From: JAWLFY01 sp041685355
GTDB taxonomy: Bacteria > Planctomycetota > Planctomycetia > Pirellulales > Pirellulaceae
Direction of reading: 5' to 3'
DNA: 64,000 nucleotides
Assembly (NCBI GenBank): GCA_041685355.1
Contig: JAWLFY010000008.1
Coordinates: forward strand, 5,631-69,630
A program made the translations under genes and the position numbers. The notes beneath the pieces were generated by a model. The model did not search any database, had not been told where the DNA came from, and worked only from the letters and a program-made list of their open reading frames with translations. This document shows, in pieces, positions 7,117 through 14,662 of this stretch; the first letter of the stretch is position 1, and every line of letters begins with the position of its first letter.

Positions 7117-10071
7117 TCAGCGATCCCCTGACGGTCCTCGATCGGCTTTTTGCCGGAACCGTGCCAACTGTTCGTGCAGGTGCCATTGGCCGGGGTCGTC
7201 GATCAGGCAGGCCTTTTCGATCTCGATCGCTTCTCGGACCCGTCCCATTCGGAAAAGAATTTCCGCGAGCGTGTCGCGATAGATCGCGCTTTCGGGGTGT
7301 CGCGTGACGGCGAGTTCGGAGAGCCATAGCGCGTCGTCGAGACGTCGGCCGTTGACCGCGGCGACCCACGCCAAATTGTTCGCCGTCGTGGCGTCAAAGC
7401 GGTACCGCCGGCAGTACCGCAACCCGGCATCCAGAATCCGGTCGAGCGTCCGGTTCGCCAATTCGTCCATTCCGGCGTCGCGGACTTCGGGGAGCAAGTC
7501 TTCGGCGAACCGGATGTCGAGCGGGTCGAGCCGCAGAATCCGATCGAATGATTGCCGTACCTTTTCTTCGTCTCCTCGGCGGACCGCCGCCTGAAGTCTC
7601 CAGCGGTGCGTGATCAACGGCAGCGAGACGTACGCGGCGGGAAGAAAAAAGGTCGACTCGAGGGTGCCGCTGAAGGCCAAGTCGAACCAGCGGGCGGCCT
7701 CGCCGGGACGCTGTTCGGCGACGTCAACGGCGAACGTGTAGGCGGCGGTGTAAAACGCGGTCCCGTCAGGGGACCCCAGCGCCGTGATCGGTAGCAACGC
7801 GTCGAACCCGTCGGCGACGATTTGACGCTCGCCCTGCTCGGCAAGATAGCGGAGCAAATCGAGACGCGTTTCGCTCGACGGGGACGTCAACATCAACCGC
7901 ACCAGCCGCTCGCCTCGCTCGGCGGCGGCGTGATCGCCGATCCGTTTGTCGGCGACCCAGATCCCCGCGATCGCCTTCGCCGCCAGCGACGTCCCGGACA
8001 TCCCGCCACGACGCGCCCGCCCCTCGGCGTACGATTTCCAAATCTGATCGAACAGGTCTCGGGCATCCGACGCGGCTCCCGAGCGGAGCGCGAGCTCGGC
8101 CAGTTCGAACGTCGCTTCGGCGTCCCCGGCATCGTGCAGCTCGCGCAGACAGTGGCGGGCGAATTCCGTTTGGCCGTGTCGGGCGAAGAAGCTTGCCATC
8201 CCGATCGGCGGTTGTTGGCGGGGACGCGACAGGATCCTTCCGCCCAACCGCTCCAGCGTCCGCCCGCGGTCGTCGGGGCGGTAGTGAAACAGGAAGCGGA
8301 ACCCGGTTTTCGGGTTGAACCCCGGGGGGATCTCGCCGTCGAGCAGCGTCGCCACCGCGTCGACCCGTTCCCGCAGCGAAGCCCGCGGCATCATCGCTTC
8401 GGTCGCGTCGATCAACAGCCCGAACGTCGCCGCGTCGGTGTCGTTCAACACCCGCACGAGCATGTTTTCGGCGGCCGTCGAGAGCGTCGCTTCGTCGGGG
8501 AGCACGGACAGCTTTTGCACCCAGTCCCGGCGAATCGTGGCGGGCAGGCTCGTCAACACGTACGCTCGGAGCTCGACGCGACCGACCGCGACGTTTGCCG
8601 AGGACATCCCTTCCGCGATCCGCCATGCCAAATCGAGACGTCCGACCGAGATCAAGCATTTCATCAGCGCGAGCAACCTTCGCACCTCGGCGACCGGCGT
8701 CTCGTCGTCGCTTGCCCGCTGTGCCCGCATCGCCTCCTCGAGCCACCGGGTGAGCTCGGTTTCGATCTCGACGGGCGCGATCTCCAATTGTTCGAACGCC
8801 TGATCGGGCCGCACCGCCGAGATCGCGATCTCGGCCGCCGCTTCCGGTTGGTCCCTCGCCAACAAGCGACACGCCGCGTCGACTTCGCCGTGAACCGCGA
8901 GCGATTGCCATCGGAGCCCGACCGAGCCAGGGTCCGACGCGGCTCGGTCGTCAGCCAACGCCGCGATCGCCTCCGCCCGGAGGTCATCCCGTCCCGCCCG
9001 GTCGGCGGCGACCAACGTGTGGCTCCATGCACGGGCTTGTTCGGGCGAACCGCCCGGCGACCGCCGCGCGACCCGCGCGGACTCGCTGGCGATTTCGTCC
9101 CAACGCCCGGCCAACATTCGCGCGGCGTGGAGAAGTTCTCGGTCGTCCGCGGCAGTGCCGCGGACGTAATCGACCGCGTCGTCGGGCCGGCCGGCCAAGA
9201 ACAACGTCAACGCGGTCGCCTCGTCCCGCTCGGTCCGCTCCCATGTCAGGGACGACTCGGGCAAGCGGCTGTCGTCGTCGACCGGCTCCCCCAGCCACCG
9301 CATCATCTCCAACCGGCACGCGGCCAGTTCCTTCGAGTCGGCCGCGATGTCGACCAATCGGAGCAGCCCCTCGACGGCGTCCCGTTCGAACGCCATCCGG
9401 GCATAGATCGGGAAGCGGACGGTCAACGCCCGCGACACCCTGCTTTGAACGTTCTCGCGATCGATCGTCCCCAGCGACTCATCGACGGCGACGACGGCCG
9501 CGTCGAACTCCCCGGCCTCCAGCAACTCCTCGGCCGCGCGGGCGACGTCGACCGACTCGACCCGCCGCGCCACGTGGGGTGGCGTTTCCGGAAGGATGCC
9601 TCGCGCCCAGAGTTGCAAGATCCGCTCCGCCCGCGCCGCGACCTCCGGCTCGGCTTCCCGGGCCGCCCTTTGGACCCAGTCCCGCGTCCGCTCGCGGTCC
9701 CCCCACAGTTCCCACATCGCTCGTTGACGAACGCCGAAGTCGGGGGCGGCCAAACGCCTCGTCATCGACCCGCCCGCCCCGCCCGACCCGTCCGACCGTC
9801 CCGACCCGTCCGTCGCGTCCGTCGGGACAGACGCGCCGAGGTGACCTTCCGAGAGGGAACCTCGAGAATCGGCGACCTCGATCCCCGAACGCGGCGTCGC
9901 CTGGGAGGCCGGAGGCGCGGCTGAAGCGTCGATCGAACACGAAGTGAGCGCCCACATGAGGGCGGAAACGGTCACAAGTTCGACCGCGGTCAGGTCGTCA
10001 GACGGCGAGGCGAGTGCCCTCGTGCGCATGTGAAACGGTTTGATGTCCATCCCCTCGGTGGGTCGAGTCAC
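7117..10071 (-). CDS. Large TPR-like repeat protein, possible lipoprotein
   Basis: A 984-residue protein without a recognised catalytic domain. Starts at 10071, 10050 or 10029 are all in frame; the last gives MRTRAL followed by a hydrophobic stretch ending in LTSC, which could be a lipobox, but the intervening DD makes this uncertain. After a low-complexity Gly/Ser/Asp segment (about 85-105), residues 110-180 contain a helical repeat with LAAPDFGVRQRAMWELW. Degenerate helical repeats follow throughout. The C-terminus (about 890-975) is clearly TPR-like, with NNLAWVAAVNGRRLDDAL and YRDTLAEILFRMGRVREAI. Such proteins usually act as scaffolds. It precedes the squalene-cyclase-fold gene by 298 bp on the same strand, so a joint transcript is possible but not shown. 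The function is unknown. Confidence 0.8.
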   Translation of the reverse strand: MTRPTEGMDIKPFHMRTRALASPSDDLTAVELVTVSALMWALTSCSIDASAAPPASQATPRSGIEVADSRGSLSEGHLGASVPTDATDGSGRSDGSGGAGGSMTRRLAAPDFGVRQRAMWELWGDRERTRDWVQRAAREAEPEVAARAERILQLWARGILPETPPHVARRVESVDVARAAEELLEAGEFDAAVVAVDESLGTIDRENVQSRVSRALTVRFPIYARMAFERDAVEGLLRLVDIAADSKELAACRLEMMRWLGEPVDDDSRLPESSLTWERTERDEATALTLFLAGRPDDAVDYVRGTAADDRELLHAARMLAGRWDEIASESARVARRSPGGSPEQARAWSHTLVAADRAGRDDLRAEAIAALADDRAASDPGSVGLRWQSLAVHGEVDAACRLLARDQPEAAAEIAISAVRPDQAFEQLEIAPVEIETELTRWLEEAMRAQRASDDETPVAEVRRLLALMKCLISVGRLDLAWRIAEGMSSANVAVGRVELRAYVLTSLPATIRRDWVQKLSVLPDEATLSTAAENMLVRVLNDTDAATFGLLIDATEAMMPRASLRERVDAVATLLDGEIPPGFNPKTGFRFLFHYRPDDRGRTLERLGGRILSRPRQQPPIGMASFFARHGQTEFARHCLRELHDAGDAEATFELAELALRSGAASDARDLFDQIWKSYAEGRARRGGMSGTSLAAKAIAGIWVADKRIGDHAAAERGERLVRLMLTSPSSETRLDLLRYLAEQGERQIVADGFDALLPITALGSPDGTAFYTAAYTFAVDVAEQRPGEAARWFDLAFSGTLESTFFLPAAYVSLPLITHRWRLQAAVRRGDEEKVRQSFDRILRLDPLDIRFAEDLLPEVRDAGMDELANRTLDRILDAGLRYCRRYRFDATTANNLAWVAAVNGRRLDDALWLSELAVTRHPESAIYRDTLAEILFRMGRVREAIEIEKACLIDDPGQWHLHEQLARFRQKADRGPSGDR

Positions 10072-10173
10072 AACGGCGCGGACGAGGCGGCGTTCCGATG
10101 CCGTCCCCTTCGTCTCTCCGTGAAACTCTGATTCTAAACCGGCCGAGGTGCCCTCCCAACCCGCGGCGGGTCA

Positions 10174-10248
10174 AAGCCGAGACACCGAGCTAAGCCGAGA
10201 TACCCCGTTAAGCAAGCCGAGACAGCCGTTAAGCCGAGACAGCCCGTT
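10174..10248. repeat. Four-unit 17-18-bp tandem repeat after a stop codon
   Basis: Units start at 10174, 10192, 10214 and 10231, with a 4-bp insertion (AAGC) before the third. The consensus is AAGCCGAGACAGCCCGTT. The array ends inside the TAA of the conserved 75-residue protein gene and is therefore its 3' untranslated region on the minus strand. There are no unique spacers, so it is not a CRISPR array. A role in termination or transcript stability is possible but unproven. Confidence 0.85.
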
Positions 10249-10474
10249 AAGCCCAGTCGAGCCCGGTCATCTTGTGGAGGCGATCTTCGAAATTTCCGAT
10301 CAGACCTCCCACCAAGGTCCAACCGTTCTTCGAACGCAATTCGATCTCGCCGTACTTGTTGATCCGCAAGATCGAGTCTCCGGTGACGCCGGCGTCGTGG
10401 AGCTCTTTGAAGTCGATCTCGCCTTCGTTAACGATGTCAAGCAACGTCTTGCCGGTTAATTCGATGAACTGCAT
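10247..10474 (-). CDS. Conserved small hypothetical protein
   Basis: A 75-residue soluble protein with no signal peptide or membrane segment, beginning MQFIELTGKTLLDIVNEGEI and ending in DRLHKMTGLDWA. The middle has alternating hydrophobic residues (SILRINKYGEIELRS) that suggest a beta-hairpin, followed by a Gly-rich turn. I chose ATG 10474 over an upstream start at 10501, because GAGG sits six bases before it. I have the impression that similar short proteins are widespread in planctomycetes, but I cannot check this. The function is unknown. The gene is divergent from the sigma-factor gene, with 277 bp between the two starts. Confidence 0.78.
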   Translation of the reverse strand: MQFIELTGKTLLDIVNEGEIDFKELHDAGVTGDSILRINKYGEIELRSKNGWTLVGGLIGNFEDRLHKMTGLDWA

Positions 10475-10751
10475 GGGGATCCTCGCGGTCGGTCTTTCCA
10501 CCCATCATAGTTGCCCGCCCGTCGATCGGAACGATACGCCGGGACGAACCGGACGACGCGAGTAACCGGCACCTTCGTCGTACTTGATCCCTTTTGACAT
10601 GTTTTGGAGCCGCCGGCGGCCGCCCGCCGATGCTGCTGGTTAGCTGCCCATGCCCTCCGCTCGCACTCGGCACCCCGAGCACGCACGTCGAGCACGCACG
10701 TCGAGCAGGTGGCGTGGCACCTCCCTCTCCATCCCGAGTGGCACCCGAACC

Positions 10752-11714
10752 ATGTCGCAGACCGAACATTTGGATTTTGACCTTGACCCCGACACGCTCG
10801 CGTCCGAGCCGGTCGATCCCGAGACCTCCCTCGACCGCCCCGTCATCGAGCGGGTCGAGGAGGAGGTCTTGCCTCGAATCCGCCGCGCCGAATCGGCGCA
10901 GTCGCCGCTGGAGACGTACCTCCGGGAGATCAACGAGACGGCGCTGTTGACGGCCAAGGAAGAGCTCGAGCTCGCCGAGCAGATCGCCGACGGGGACGTG
11001 ATGGCCCGTGACCGAATGGTGCGGGCGAACCTCCGGTTGGTTGTCAACATCGCCCGGGGATACACCGGCAAAGGTCTCGGGCTGCAAGACCTGATCGAAG
11101 AGGGCAACCTGGGGCTGCTCCGCGCCGTCGAAGGGTTCGACCCGACCGTCGGGACCCGGTTCAGCACCTACGCCAGCTACTGGATCAAACAGTCGATCAA
11201 GCGGGCGTTGATCAACAGCGCGAAGACGATCCGCATCCCCGCCTACATGGTGGAACTGTTGAGCAAATGGCGACGGGCCACCGCGCGGCTCAGCGAGGAA
11301 CTCGGCCGGACCCCGACCAACGAAGAGGTCGCCCGCGTGTTGGGGCTCCCGAAAAAGAAGCTGCCGATCATCCGCAAGGCGATCAAGATCAGCAACGGCA
11401 CGCCCCAGAGCGACCAGTCGGACGCCGGATGGTCACTCGGCGAAATGGTGATGGACGACCGTCGCAAGGCGCCCGACGAGGAACTCCTCGACCACGACAT
11501 CCTGCGGCACGCGATGGAACTCCTCGGGGACCTCGAAGAACGCGAGGCGACCGTGCTGAAGCTCCGCTTCGGACTCGGCGGGGTCGAACCGAGGACGCTG
11601 AAGGAGATCGGTGCCGAGCTGGGGCTGACCCGCGAACGCGTCCGCCAGATCGAAACCGAAGCCCTCCGACGACTCGCCGACGGTCTCACCGACCCCCGCG
11701 AACGTGGCCTCTGA
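10752..11714 (+). CDS. RNA polymerase sigma factor, sigma-70 family (RpoD/RpoS-type)
   Basis: A 320-residue sigma factor that directs core RNA polymerase to promoters. Region 1.2 (about 50-82) contains SPLETYLREI. Region 2 (about 86-155) contains the strongly conserved NLRLVVNIARGY, GLQDLIEEGNLGLLRAV and FSTYASYWIKQSI motifs. Region 3 spans about 165-240. Region 4 (about 255-312) contains the helix-turn-helix GAELGLTRERVRQIETEAL. Region 1.1 is missing and the protein is short, so it may be a group 2 (RpoS-like) factor or the compact primary sigma factor of this phylum. I cannot tell which. The frame is open 34 codons upstream, but ATG 10752 starts at the first acidic MSQTEHLDF segment and avoids a tandem repeat near 10680-10710. 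Confidence 0.93.
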   Translation: MSQTEHLDFDLDPDTLASEPVDPETSLDRPVIERVEEEVLPRIRRAESAQSPLETYLREINETALLTAKEELELAEQIADGDVMARDRMVRANLRLVVNIARGYTGKGLGLQDLIEEGNLGLLRAVEGFDPTVGTRFSTYASYWIKQSIKRALINSAKTIRIPAYMVELLSKWRRATARLSEELGRTPTNEEVARVLGLPKKKLPIIRKAIKISNGTPQSDQSDAGWSLGEMVMDDRRKAPDEELLDHDILRHAMELLGDLEEREATVLKLRFGLGGVEPRTLKEIGAELGLTRERVRQIETEALRRLADGLTDPRERGL

Positions 11715-11738
11715 GCGGAGAGCGGGGTGAGCCATGGA

Positions 11739-11763
11739 ACCGGACGGCTCGCGCCGTTCCGCT
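11739..11763. repeat. Dispersed palindromic repeat, copy 1
   Basis: The core GGACGGCTCGCGCCGTTCC forms an imperfect hairpin (ACGGC/GCCGT stem with a bulged A). It lies between the convergent ends of the sigma-factor and BFD-like genes. Four more copies occur at 14576, 16689, 22548 and 22583. There is no T-run, so a classical terminator is unlikely. Confidence 0.85.
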
Positions 11764-11782
11764 CAGGTGGGCAGACCCAATG

Positions 11783-12091
11783 CTATTCGTTTCGGTTCTT
11801 CTCTTGGCGGTACTCGGTTCGGGCCGCCGCGTACGACGCGGCGTCAGGAAACTCCGGCGGGCGCGTCGTCGGCGACGCCGTGTCGGCTGAACCGCTCCGG
11901 TGCGGCGCGTCGTCGGGATCGGCGGTCTCCATCAACCGGCGGAGGAACGGGCGACACCATCCGCACCCGGTTCCTGCGCCGTAACACTCCGATAGTTGGC
12001 TCGCGACGCGGGGCCGGCGGGCGCGAATGTACTGAACCACCTTCCGCTTGGTGACGTGAAAGCAGAGGCAGAGTTCGTCGTCGTCGTTCAT
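11783..12091 (-). CDS. BFD-like [2Fe-2S]-binding protein
   Basis: A 102-residue protein whose first half matches the bacterioferritin-associated ferredoxin fold: CLCFHV near residue 8 and GTGCGWCRPFL near residue 40 supply the four cysteines (C-x-C and C-x2-C) of a [2Fe-2S] cluster. BFD proteins release iron from bacterioferritin or serve as cluster domains in NAD(P)H-dependent enzymes. Residues 55-102 are a hydrophilic tail without similarity that I recognise. ATG 12091 overlaps the TGA of the M20 peptidase gene as ATGA, so its translation is probably coupled to that gene. The pairing with a peptidase is unusual. No bacterioferritin gene is in the window. Confidence 0.88.
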   Translation of the reverse strand: MNDDDELCLCFHVTKRKVVQYIRARRPRVASQLSECYGAGTGCGWCRPFLRRLMETADPDDAPHRSGSADTASPTTRPPEFPDAASYAAARTEYRQEKNRNE

Positions 12092-13359
12092 CCCCCGCCC
12101 CCCGAATTCGCCCCGTCGGTGATCAGCCACGTCGCGATCCGGCACGCGTCGAGATAGTCGTCGATCTCGAGCGTCTCGTCAGCGGTATGGATCGACCTTT
12201 GGCCGCACCCCAGCGTGACCGCTTCGATCCCGTGTCGGAACAGCCAATTCGCGTCGAGCCCGCCATCGGCACGCTGCGTGAAGGGTTCCCGTCCGACCCG
12301 CCGCACGGCCGCCGCCGCGGCGGTGACCGACGGATGATCGGGGTCGAGCACAAACGAGTCGTAATCGACGTGCGAATCGAACTCCAGCGACCCGGCACGA
12401 CCGTCGTTGCTGGTCACGTTGCCCGCCGCCCGTTCGAACGCCGAGCGGATTTCCGCGACGATCCGCGACCGCATCGCCGCGTCGTGGCTCCGCGCCTCGG
12501 CCCGCAAATGAACCGACGGGGTCACGACGTTCGTCGCGTCGCCCCCTTCGATGACGCCGACGTTGGCGGTCCCGACGCCGCCGTCCTGTTCGACCTTGCC
12601 AAGCCATCCTCGGCGGTCCAAGTCGGCGATCGCGCGGGCCGCCATCACGATCGCGCTCGCCCCTTCCTCGGGCGCCACCCCGGCGTGCGCGGGGATGCCG
12701 CGAAGGCGGAGGTCGATCCGTTCGCCGCCGGTCGCCCCGTGGGTCAGCTTCTCGACCGTTCCCCCGTCGAAATTGAACGCGCGGTCGACCGATCCGATCC
12801 GGTTCACGTCGAGGTTCCGGGCCCCTTCGAGCCCGATCTCTTCTTGAACGAAAAACGTGATCACCGCGGGGGCGAATCGCTCGTCACCGGCCCGCAGCCG
12901 CTCGATCGCCGCGGTCAGGATCGCGGAGCAACCGCTCCGGTTGTCCGCCCCCAGTCCCGTCCCGGACCGGCTCCGCACCCGTCCGCCTTCGACCACCGGT
13001 TCGCTCCCGACGCAAATCGGCACGGTATCCATGTGGGCCGAGAGCATCGTCCGGGGGCCTTCGCCTGAGCCGGGTAACGTGACGATCAGGTTCCCACAAT
13101 TCCCCCCGCCGCGGGTCCGGGTTTCCGCACCGTCCTGACAGATTGCCGAACGGTCCAGCCCGGCTTCGACCAATTTCGCCACGATCGCCTCGGCGACGTC
13201 CCGCTCGTCGCGGCTCGCCCCAGGAATCGCGGTCAGTTCTAAAAACCGGGCGAGGGCGGCATCGGTGTCCGGGACGACGTTCGGGGAATCAGGGGAAGTC
13301 GAGGTCACCGGCATATCCTCCATGGCGGTTCGAAACTGGCACCGATCGTGGTCTGACAT
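12088..13359 (-). CDS. M20-family metallopeptidase (peptidase T-like)
   Basis: A cytoplasmic two-zinc exopeptidase of up to 423 residues. The catalytic signatures are in order: HMDTVP near residue 109 (zinc His and catalytic Asp), GLGADNRSG near 135 (bridging Asp), FVQEEIGLEGA near 168 (catalytic Glu pair), FNFDGG near 195 and SIHTADETLEIDDYL near 395 (last His). The dimerisation domain occupies about 210-325. The order and spacing resemble tripeptide aminopeptidase PepT and its relatives. The start is uncertain: ATG codons lie at 13359, 13323 and 13314, and only the last has a GGAGG, at an unusually short 2-nt spacing. All give the whole catalytic domain. It overlaps the BFD-like gene by four bases. 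Confidence 0.9.
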   Translation of the reverse strand: MSDHDRCQFRTAMEDMPVTSTSPDSPNVVPDTDAALARFLELTAIPGASRDERDVAEAIVAKLVEAGLDRSAICQDGAETRTRGGGNCGNLIVTLPGSGEGPRTMLSAHMDTVPICVGSEPVVEGGRVRSRSGTGLGADNRSGCSAILTAAIERLRAGDERFAPAVITFFVQEEIGLEGARNLDVNRIGSVDRAFNFDGGTVEKLTHGATGGERIDLRLRGIPAHAGVAPEEGASAIVMAARAIADLDRRGWLGKVEQDGGVGTANVGVIEGGDATNVVTPSVHLRAEARSHDAAMRSRIVAEIRSAFERAAGNVTSNDGRAGSLEFDSHVDYDSFVLDPDHPSVTAAAAAVRRVGREPFTQRADGGLDANWLFRHGIEAVTLGCGQRSIHTADETLEIDDYLDACRIATWLITDGANSGGGG

Positions 13360-13447
13360 GCCACGTCAGTTAGAATCGTAACCGAAACGTCGCCCTTGTC
13401 GCGTCTCCCCACGCCATCCCCTTCCTTCCTCCCACCTCGGTGTCCCC

Positions 13448-14536
13448 ATGCGTCCGAACGCCTCCCCGCGTTGCCCCAGTCTCCACCGCCCGACCGCAGT
13501 CCGATCGATTTTTCGTGACGCCCGTTCTGTCGACGCCCGTTCCCTCGGTGCCGGGAGGCCATGGCGACTCGCCGCCCTCGTCGCGACGGTCACGATCACG
13601 TTGTGTCCCGGCGTCATGTCGACCGCGTCCGCCCAAGACCCGCCAAAGACTTGGGAACAACGCCGCGACGAACGGCTCCGCCCGGTCACCGACGTTCAGA
13701 AAATGTCGATCGTCGAAGCGGTGCCGCAGCGGGCAGCGGTCAAGCCCGACCGCCCACGCCGTGTCCTCGTCTTTTACCGCTGTGAAGGGTTCATCCACAC
13801 GTCGATCCCGCACGGCAACGAGGCGACGGAAACGATGGGGCGAAAGACCGGGGCTTTCCGAGTCGATCTGGCGGACGGCTACGAGGTTTTCACGCCCGAA
13901 AACCTGGCCCGCTACGACGCGGTGGTCTTGAACAACACGACGCACATGAAATTCCCAGAACCGGCCCAAGAACAGGCGCTACTCGATTTCGTCGCCGGCG
14001 GAAAAGGGCTCGTCGGGTACCACGCCGCGAGCGATAACTTTTACGCCCACCCGAAACTCGCGGCGGTCATCGGCGGCCAGTTCAACGGTCACCCCTGGAA
14101 TGCCGGCGGGACCTGGGCGTTCCGGCTCGACGACCCCGGTCACCGACTCAACCAAGCCTTTGACGGCGAAGGGTTTTGGCACCAAGACGAGATCTATCAG
14201 TACCGACCGGACTCTTTTGTCGGCCCCGAAGTGCTGCGGCTACTGGTCTCACTCGACATGTCCAAGCCGGAGGTGACCGCACCGCTCGAGCGAGATTCCC
14301 GCGGCGGCGACTACGACGACGGCCCCCGCGACGTCCCGGTCTCGTGGGTCCGCGAATACGGCGAAGGCCGCGTCTTCGTGACGAACCTGGGACATCGTGA
14401 AGAGACGTTTTGGAACCCGGCCGTGCTGCGGCATATGCTCGACGGGATCCAGTTCGCGATCGGTGACCTGGAGGTCGACACCACCCCGACGGCGAAAGCG
14501 GAAACCGAAAGCCCCGCCCTCGCCCCGACCCGCTAA
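13448..14536 (+). CDS. Secreted ThuA-like domain protein
   Basis: A 362-residue protein with a ThuA-like (trehalose utilisation) domain, a glutamine-amidotransferase-like fold common in planctomycetes and thought to act on carbohydrates; its reaction is not established. A long basic N-terminus (about 40 residues) precedes a hydrophobic core (LAALVATVTITLC) and a likely signal-peptidase site ASA-QD near residue 63. The domain (about 100-350) shows VLVFYRCEGFIHTSIPHG, DAVVLNNTTHMKF, GGKGLVGYHAASDNFY and a final RVFVTNLGHREETFWNP. It converges on the esterase-like gene, with a dispersed palindrome in between. The long N-terminus suggests the start may be elsewhere, but no other ATG precedes the hydrophobic core. 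Confidence 0.9.
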   Translation: MRPNASPRCPSLHRPTAVRSIFRDARSVDARSLGAGRPWRLAALVATVTITLCPGVMSTASAQDPPKTWEQRRDERLRPVTDVQKMSIVEAVPQRAAVKPDRPRRVLVFYRCEGFIHTSIPHGNEATETMGRKTGAFRVDLADGYEVFTPENLARYDAVVLNNTTHMKFPEPAQEQALLDFVAGGKGLVGYHAASDNFYAHPKLAAVIGGQFNGHPWNAGGTWAFRLDDPGHRLNQAFDGEGFWHQDEIYQYRPDSFVGPEVLRLLVSLDMSKPEVTAPLERDSRGGDYDDGPRDVPVSWVREYGEGRVFVTNLGHREETFWNPAVLRHMLDGIQFAIGDLEVDTTPTAKAETESPALAPTR

Positions 14537-14575
14537 GAAACGGCCGGAGAATAACGAACGCACACATTCCCTCAG

Positions 14576-14602
14576 TAGCGGAACGGCGCAAGCCGTCCGG
14601 TC
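14576..14602. repeat. Dispersed palindromic repeat, copy 2
   Basis: The core GGAACGGCGCAAGCCGTCC is the opposite orientation of copy 1. All 27 bases (14576-14602) are identical to copy 3 at 16689-16715. It lies between the convergent ThuA-like and hydrolase genes, flanking the hydrolase gene together with copy 3. Confidence 0.88.
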
Positions 14603-14662
14603 TCACTGCGAGGCGCGGCCGCGGGGGCGAGGAACCGTCGTTTGCCGACCGTTGCTAACCGA

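Noticed and set aside
7822..9924. 700-codon open frame on the plus strand opposite the TPR-like gene
   Set aside because: Arg/Pro-rich with no domain; it is the antisense shadow of the 984-codon minus-strand gene, which has TPR motifs and normal composition.
10174..10248. Possible CRISPR array
   Set aside because: Units of 17-18 bp follow each other without unique spacers, and no cas gene is present.
11739..11763. Reading the dispersed palindrome as a rho-independent terminator of the sigma-factor gene
   Set aside because: No T-run follows the hairpin in either direction, and other copies lie upstream of genes.
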